In this document: positions 58,200 to 64,000 of the stretch, piece after piece
Layout of the letters: each line of letters begins with the position of its first letter
How positions within the stretch are numbered: the stretch's first letter is position 1
NCBI GenBank assembly: GCA_947652605.1
Contig: OX393579.1
Span: 4,898,001 to 4,962,000 of the forward strand
DNA: 64,000 bases
DNA from: Elmis aenea
Taxonomy: Eukaryota; Arthropoda; Insecta; Coleoptera; Elmidae
Direction: 5' to 3'
Translations under genes and position numbers: made by a program
The notes under the pieces: model-generated
What the model was told of the DNA's origin: nothing
Seen by the model: only the letters and a program-made list of their open reading frames with translations
Databases searched by the model: none

Positions 58200-58830
58200 A
58201 GTCATAATCGCAGAGGAGATTGAACATATTCCAAGCCTGGATGGGATACAAGAAAAACAATGAAAAATCTATAAACACTTAGGAGTGCCCCTACACTGTA
58301 ACGGAAAACGAGAGAATAGGCTCAGCAGCAAAATTATTTGTGGAGATAAAGAAACAGCTCCTTGAAAAAAGAAGGATACCCAAAGGAACGAAGGCCGAGA
58401 AATATCGCAAAGTGTTCAACTCCATCCTAAGATATGATTGCGAATCATGGACCACGACCAAAAATCAAAGTCGTATTACAAGTTTTTGAGAAAGAGGTTT
58501 TTAAGAAAAACTAAACGGTAAACGCGTAGGCACAAAATTGGAAACGAAGCCCATAGAGAAAACCTAAAAGTACAACCAATAGGACAAAACATCCAAAAAG
58601 CACAACTAAGATGGCTAGATCATGCGTATAGAATGAGAGAAGACAGGGTGCCCAGGAAAGCACATGAAGCGCGAACGGGAGGAAAACAGCGAAAAGGAAA
58701 ACTTGTAATGAGAATGTGGAAAAAGCTGCCACGAACAAAGGGATCGAGTAGAGTAGGGTTAGAGAACACACAAAAGGTGGAAAAAGATGGAGAGAAGCAT
58801 GTAAAAAGAGCCCACACTTAAAAAAACCAA
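58200..58830 (+). pseudogene. Non-LTR retrotransposon 3' part, degraded
   Basis: Recognisable blocks in shifting frames: ESWTTTKNQSR near 58446 (the family's E-x-W-T-x-x block), IGNEAHRENLKVQPIGQNIQ and KAQLRWLDHAYRMREDRVPR (the L-R-W-x-D/G-H-x-x-R-M block), then AHEARTGGKQRKGK. The same order as 49700-49960. The short minus-strand hydrophobic frames opposite are shadows. Confidence 0.78.
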
Positions 58831-59425
58831 AAGCCTTTAACGGTAGAGAGGCATTAGAATAACAAAAAGGAGAAAAGACAGCAATTTGAAGCCCAGTTGA
58901 TGAGTTTTAGTCATCGCAATTACAGACTCGTACAAGGCGCATTATCCTAAGGAAACAGAATTTTTTGTTTCGCTAATGTGCACGGTTTCTAGGCTGTTAA
59001 TTCTTAATCTGGACACCCTGCACATTGCAGACAATTTTAGTAGTTACCTAGATATTTTTTTTACAAGTTTTAACTCGTTTTAATAACTTAAGTCATTGAA
59101 CTTGCTGGTTTAATAAATTGTTAAGCAAATATACATATTAATTATTGAAGATATTTTTAAAACACGTTTATTTATTTATAGATTGGGTATGTGCTGGAGT
59201 TCTGGAAACAAACAGATAACATTACGGATCATTTAACAATCCCTTCCAATCCTTTTAGGTATATCAATCCTAAATCGCATCCCTTGCTCGCGTATCAATT
59301 ATTCTTTCGTTCTGCGATAACAGAACACATACATACTAAGCGTGCTCACATTCCCAACAATGTTATTTTTACGTTAATTCTAAATGTATGTGAAAAAAAT
59401 ACTTCACACAACAAATTTCATTAAC
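58831..59425. other. Unassigned intronic tract
   Basis: A solo terminus-like ACACCCTGCACATTG lies at 59012. A 77-codon frame (59191-59424) is not recognised. Confidence 0.35.
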
Positions 59426-60175
59426 GGGCTTTCAAAATTTTTAGTTTGTTGATTGGTTGTCATGGTAACAACAGCGACCGGCCTACCTGATTTATAGTGG
59501 TTGTTGTCCAGAACAGCCACACAGGACACTGTGGGCTAAACAAACACTTCTACATAATAGGGCTCTCAGAGACCGATATATGCAGAAGATGTGGTGAACT
59601 AGAAGAAATCTCTTCACGTAATATGTCAGTGAGAAGGATTCTCACACTCTCGGCGTAGGCTTCTGGGTATGGAAAAAGCCAACCAAGAAGTGTTAAGAAA
59701 AACACCCTTTAAAGTCCTGGAGTTTTTCAAAAACACAGGGCTTCTTTAAGGAGATATCACCAGAGGGTACAATAGAGCAATAGGTCGCAGTACAGGAACC
59801 CAAAAGGGGACCAACTCCGTGGAAAAAATAATAATAATAATAATGTAAAAGGCAAAAATTGCGCCTACAAAAAAACATAAAGTTGGTTGTCATAAAACAA
59901 AAACGAATCGACCTAGGATTATTTTTTAACTCTCCGATTCGGCTTAAAAAGTCGCTTAGGCAATGTTTTCACACATTTAAAATCCAAAGGAGTAATGGGC
60001 GATTTTCAAAAATCGTATTTTTCGGTTTTTCCGCATTTTCTCTGATACAGTTGAAGATATTTCCAATTTCTCTTCGGATTATTAATGAGCACCGAATTCA
60101 GCAACTTTGCCAAATTAAATACCCTATTATAATAAGCGAGATCCCCATGTTTAAACTCGAATTTCAAACACCCTG
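59426..60175. mobile_element. Foldback family B, one-armed copy with RT insert
   Basis: Starts GGGCTTTCAAAATTTTTAGT like the copy at 51220 and ends with one arm, CTCGAATTTCAAACACCCTG, then TA at 60176. The middle is interrupted at about 59505-59845 by a retrotransposon fragment; family B sequence resumes at AAAGGCAAAAATTGCGCC. Confidence 0.78.
59512..59845 (+). pseudogene. Non-LTR retrotransposon 3' end with zinc-knuckle-like tail
   Basis: Reads TGHCGLNKHFYIIGLSETDI then CRRCGELEE, and after a one-base shift LHVICQ, stop, EGFSHSRRRLLGMEKANQEV, LRKTPFKVLEFFKNTGLL and a natural stop. C-x2-C ... H-x3-C is the Cys/His cluster near the C-terminus of several non-LTR clades (RNase H followed by a zinc motif). 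The 3' end is an (AAT)n repeat at 59828-59843, the usual tail of such elements. 5'-truncated insertion into family B. Confidence 0.78.
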
Positions 60176-62882
60176 TACAAGAGCCAATGAAAAGAATTAT
60201 ATTATGAAGAAAATCACCTACACATTGCAGAAGACGCGAGCATTCCTAAACGTTATAAATAGCTTAAGCCCTTAACAATCGTGCAAGCGTTACAAAAGCT
60301 CGTTGACTGTGGCTTCCTGGACGTTTAGTTCCCTCACGTACAACATACATACCTCTACATGTAATACAATTTAAAATACACATGAACACGTTGGATAAAA
60401 CTGCTCACTGTAGCTTGAAGCAACGTGATAACCACATTTCCCCGTATCTTGTTTGCACAGGTTCTATGGGTTAACTCAATAATACAACAGCCTTTTGAGT
60501 TTTCTACGTACACTGTTAAATATTTGCCTCAATTTAGTATTAAACAACGGTTTGACTCGATTAGATTAAGTCAGAATTATTATAAAGCAGTTTTAGAGAG
60601 TTATTAGCAATTTAAAGTTGAGTATAGTTATTAATTTTGGGACAATTCTTAGCAAAGTAAACCTACATAAAACTCAATTTAAAACAAACGTTTGAATGTT
60701 TTTACAATAGTCTTTTGTATGAGTACAGAAAAAAAGTTACCTACCTTACTTATTGCGTTTTTGATCATAATTGACCAAAAGAATAGAGAGCATATAACAA
60801 AAAATATTTATCCAATACACAATATTTATTATGCATAGTGTCCTAAAAGTCTCTAGTACGAGTGGTAATTTAGTAAGAATTCTTTTTAAATTGCCTAATG
60901 GAATTATGAAAATAAGAGCTGGCAGTTGTCCAACAAACTTAATTTTATTTTTAAGATTCACAATCAATAACAAATGTACTAAAACGATTTTGTAGCAACT
61001 TGTTGCTTTACAAAAATAAATCTTAGTGATGGATTATAGGTCGAAGAAAAGCAACAAAATAAGTTCGAAAATATTGCAAATGATAGTGTTTCGAAGAAAA
61101 ATATTAATTTAATTATGTAATTTGACAACTCATCATAAATTAAATTATTCTGTATTACCAAAATAGATACTTTGAAGGCACTCTGTATAATTTTAAAGCA
61201 CTTTACATACTACTTTTATTATTATTGTTATTCATACTCATATTTCGTGAAAGATTGTGATATTTAAACTTGGAAAATCGTTATAATATCAATGAGTAAC
61301 ACATTTCAATATTCTGCAGAGTTAAAATGCGAACGTCTATAGAGAAACGTCCTTGCAGAATATTTATTGAACTGGAAAATCTGATTTTTCCCACCCCAAA
61401 GTAATCAATCGAAACAATAGGCAATACGCTCGTATAAAACAATGTTTTTTGACTTTCATTTTAATCACCAGTTGCAAGCATGTCTGTTTTGTTTTTTATG
61501 ATTTGCTTCAAAATAAACAACAAAATCGCACTAATCGATATTGCTTGCGGTTTTCCTGAAAACGTTTGATTAATTTCACAAAATGGTAATGTTTTCTATA
61601 GTTTTCTGGCAATAATTCTCTTACAAATTAGTATCGATATAATTATTTTTCAACGATTATGTTTCAACTAGAGAGGCATAGATAAGCAAATTGGTCCATC
61701 ACCGATTAACTGGTCTTAGGTTATCGACCGATTTTCTATTGTGGCTATCACTTGTGATTTATTAGATTTTATTACTACTCTACTCGTATAAGTGCCTATT
61801 TTTTTCTTAATGTCATTAAAACAAAACAGTTAAAACTTGAAATGCAAAAAATTGAGATATACGTTTCTACATTATATTTTAAAAGAACTGAGATTTTACT
61901 ACACCAACTAAAAGTGTTTTAAATTATTTAGTTATTTATTTCCTCGTAGTTTTTCTTATTTGCAACAATATTGTTTAAGGATTGTTATAAAACTATGTAA
62001 AATGCCAATAACATTATCCAATTAACTTTTTTCTTTAAACAAATTTCAAAGGTAGAAGTTTTAGCTTATTAAGTTGATTAAAACTAAAAATAAACTAAGA
62101 ACGACAAAGATATAATAACAATGTACCTAAGTTTTTCATGTAATTAAAAGTCATGATCGATATAATATTCCCAAACTTACTAAACGAATTTTTAATGAAC
62201 ACAAAAAAAACACCAATTCCTAAATTCAATAATTACTCTTTTCCATAAACATAGACTCACCAAAAAATTTATAAGTAACCCATCAAAATAAATATTAGAT
62301 AATTACTAAGAACGCCTTATCAAAAAGTTTCAATTTCGCCAAATGAAAGAGCAAACTAATAACAAACATTGAAGAGACATAAATTCAAAACATGCAAAAA
62401 CCGAAGACACGAAGCATAAATGTCAAGAACATCAAGTCACTTAAACCGTTTTTACAAAAAAAAAATTATGAAATGCTCTGAAATCAATAAATAACTGATA
62501 GAAGATCATTCAGCTAGGTTATTTTAAATAAAACATGCTATTAAGGGAAAAAATGTTCACAAAAACATTATTTTTTTCATTATATTAATGAAATAAACAC
62601 TATAACAGTTTTGTAATCTTTTCATCGCATTTTCGCAGATTATTTTATTTAATACTGCCAAAAAAACAAACAAGTACAACCCAATTAGTAGTTTTTTAAT
62701 GGCATCTATGATTAATTTACAATCTATTCTTTATAAACAATAAGTAAATTGTTGTGGCTTTAATTTAACGTGAAGGATAAGCTTGCCCAGTGGCAACTAT
62801 CCGTTTAAATTTACTTAAATTAATTTATTATTGGCAACATAGGTTAAATTTTTACTTAAAACGATTAGGCAAGTCTAGGCGT
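60176..62882. other. Unassigned intronic tract
   Basis: 2.7 kb with no recognised gene or element. ORFs of 60-75 codons (60425, 60746, 60979) show no motifs. Confidence 0.4.
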
Positions 62883-63345
62883 TTATGCCTCTTTAGTCGC
62901 GGTATAAAGCAAGTAGAGGACGGGTCCGAGGACACTTCCGTGCGACACACCAGAGGTTATGGGAACGAGATTAGTTTGCTCCTGGTTAAATTTTACTTTT
63001 AAAAAAATTTCACTAAGATACGATGTTAAGATTTGGTGAAATGGATGTGGTAGATTTTTCTCAATTTTGTAAAAGTAAGCCTTCGTGCCAAACTTTGTCG
63101 AATGCTTGAGTGATATCAAGGAAAACTGCCAAGCAGAACCGTCTTTCTTCCAGGTCTTGGACTAATTTTGATTGCGACCCTATGCACTTGTTCAATGGTT
63201 GCGTGAATATGGCGAAATCCAAATTGGTGTACCGGAATTAATTCTTTTCGCTGCAGAAGAGGTCGTAGTTTTTGTAATAGATTTTGCTCAAAAACTTTTG
63301 AGAGAATTGGTGAAAGACTAATCGGTATTGACGAATAAAATGTTG
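62883..63345 (-). pseudogene. Jockey-like non-LTR RT fragment next to the receptor exon
   Basis: On the minus strand from 63345: ISLSPILSKVFEQNLLQKLR, LIPVHQFGFRHIHATIEQVH, then (frameshifted) LAVFLDITQAFDKV with the first catalytic Asp, and the 78-codon frame 63119-62883: FHQILTSYLSEIFLKVKF and SGVSHGSVLGPVLYLLYTA. This is the order P-I-S-L-x-P / Q-F-G-F-R / F-L-D-x-x-x-A-F-D / S-G-V-P-Q-G-S-V-L-G-P of the jockey clade, with PQ changed to SH. It breaks just before the expected YADD box. It is antisense to the receptor gene and ends about 75 bp before the 3' splice site. Confidence 0.88.
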
Positions 63346-63418
63346 AGCTTTTGTATGTTAATTTTTAATTGCCATACAATCTTTGTAAACAACTTGTAAT
63401 TGGATTTGTCTTTTGCAG

Positions 63419-64000
63419 GTATTGGGCTGTCACGAATATCGACTATATCCATCACAGAACAGCAAAGAGGATCGGGATGATGATATTAGTAGTATGGTTT
63501 GTGGCATTCCTCGTCTGCATAGCACCTTTACTAGGTTGGAAAGATCCCAATTGGAATAACAGATTAGAAGACAAAAAATGTATAGTGAGCCAAGACATAG
63601 GTTACCAAATATTCGCAACGGCTTCATCGTTCTATTTACCACTCATGGTAATACTGATATTATACTGGAGGATATTTCAGACAGCACGCAAACGTATCAG
63701 GAGAAGACAAGTAACTTCAGGAGCGGATAACGCTAACAGAAATCCAGCAGCTGGAGGAATCGCGGGTGGCTTAGCTGTAGCCAGCGGCACCGGAGGAATA
63801 GCGGCGGCGGTAGTGACAATTATAGGAAGACCTTTACCAACTATATCGGAAACGACAACAGCTTTCACGACTGTTTCCTCGAACTCAAACAACACGAGTC
63901 CCGAGAAGACATCCTTCGCGAACGGCTTGGAGCCAGAGCCTACTACAACCGACTGTGGTGGCGTTAACTTTCAACCCCAGTACTACGCCGTGAAAAGAAA
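63419..64000 (+). CDS. 5-HT1: Serotonin 5-HT1-type GPCR, exon from DRY to ICL3 (partial)
   Basis: Continues the exon at 41984-42227. The first base completes the DRY Arg, then YWAVTNIDYIHHRTAKRIGM (ICL2), MILVVWFVAFLVCIAP (TM4 with W4.50), LLGWKDPNW, the ECL2 Cys in KKCIVSQDIGYQIFATASSF, YLPLMVILILYWRIFQTARK (TM5 with P5.50) and the basic RIRRRQ start of ICL3. ICL3 then has a Gly/Ala-rich stretch (AAGGIAGGLAVASGTGGIAA) and Ser/Thr-rich sequence to the window end, which is still open. Long, poorly conserved ICL3s are normal in insect 5-HT1 receptors; TM6-TM7 would follow. Acceptor TTTTGCAG at 63411-63418. No stop or frameshift. Confidence 0.93.

Larger units (their letters stand above)
42228..63418 (+). 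other. 5-HT1: 21.2-kb intron of the 5-HT1 receptor gene
   Basis: Donor GTAATT at 42228 and acceptor TTTTGCAG ending 63418. It splits the Arg codon of DRY (AG/G, phase 2). At least half is identifiable transposon sequence, including two long palindromes (44045-45753, 48019-48945) that would form double-stranded hairpins in the pre-mRNA. Confidence 0.85.

Noticed and set aside
58511..58817. Hydrophobic minus frames of 65-86 codons
   Set aside because: Antisense shadow of the basic retrotransposon tail at 58560-58800.

Overview
The window is AT-rich insect nuclear DNA dominated by transposable-element remains. The only cellular gene I can identify is a serotonin 5-HT1-type GPCR on the + strand. 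Two consecutive coding exons are visible. The first (41984-42227) runs from the TM1 GN motif to the Arg codon of DRY. The second (63419-64000) runs from the Tyr of DRY through TM4, ECL2 and TM5 into a Gly/Ala- and Ser/Thr-rich third intracellular loop and is cut by the window edge. They are separated by a 21.2 kb GT-AG intron that splits the DRY arginine codon. The N-terminal exon and TM6-TM7 are not seen. The residues match insect 5-HT1 receptors; I cannot fix the order, though a beetle-like genome would fit.

Layout. Positions 1-41983 lie upstream of the first visible exon and are probably intron or 5' flank. They carry TA-flanked inverted-repeat elements with CAGGGT...ACCCTG ends (1-926, 1917-2705, 11522-12154, 16761-17385 nested in 16696-17773, 20167-21123, 24780-26314), a pogo-like element (22183-23121), a three-layer hAT nest (28105-31076), an hAT-like element filled with a 43-bp minisatellite (33195-34628), a Harbinger-like MITE (38150-38277) and several non-LTR retrotransposon scraps. 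The 21 kb intron holds a non-LTR reverse transcriptase split by a 1.7 kb palindrome (43740-46085), a retrotransposon containing an hAT containing a foldback (47099-50100), a Harbinger element with remnants of both its genes and a nested hAT-like insert (52643-54610), more retrotransposon 3' ends, and a jockey-like RT fragment about 75 bp before the second exon.

The elements fit together. The commonest repeats are long hairpins with TA target duplications. One encodes, in mirrored duplicate, the C-terminal part of a Tc1/mariner transposase (DD41D spacing). Two others keep an N-terminal stretch that looks like the DUF4817 helix-turn-helix of such transposases. They therefore look like palindromic, non-autonomous derivatives of one mariner-type lineage. 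Two insertions are supported by an empty-site repeat copy or by a reading frame that is restored when the element is removed.

The least explained signal is a pair of diverged ~0.67 kb direct copies (40094-40782 and 54899-55555). On the minus strand each carries a conserved splice-acceptor-like site, a short ATG-initiated open frame and a splice-donor-like site, one copy on each side of the first receptor exon.

I see no CRISPR array, rRNA, tRNA or bacterial-type gene. All coordinates and alignments were made by eye.
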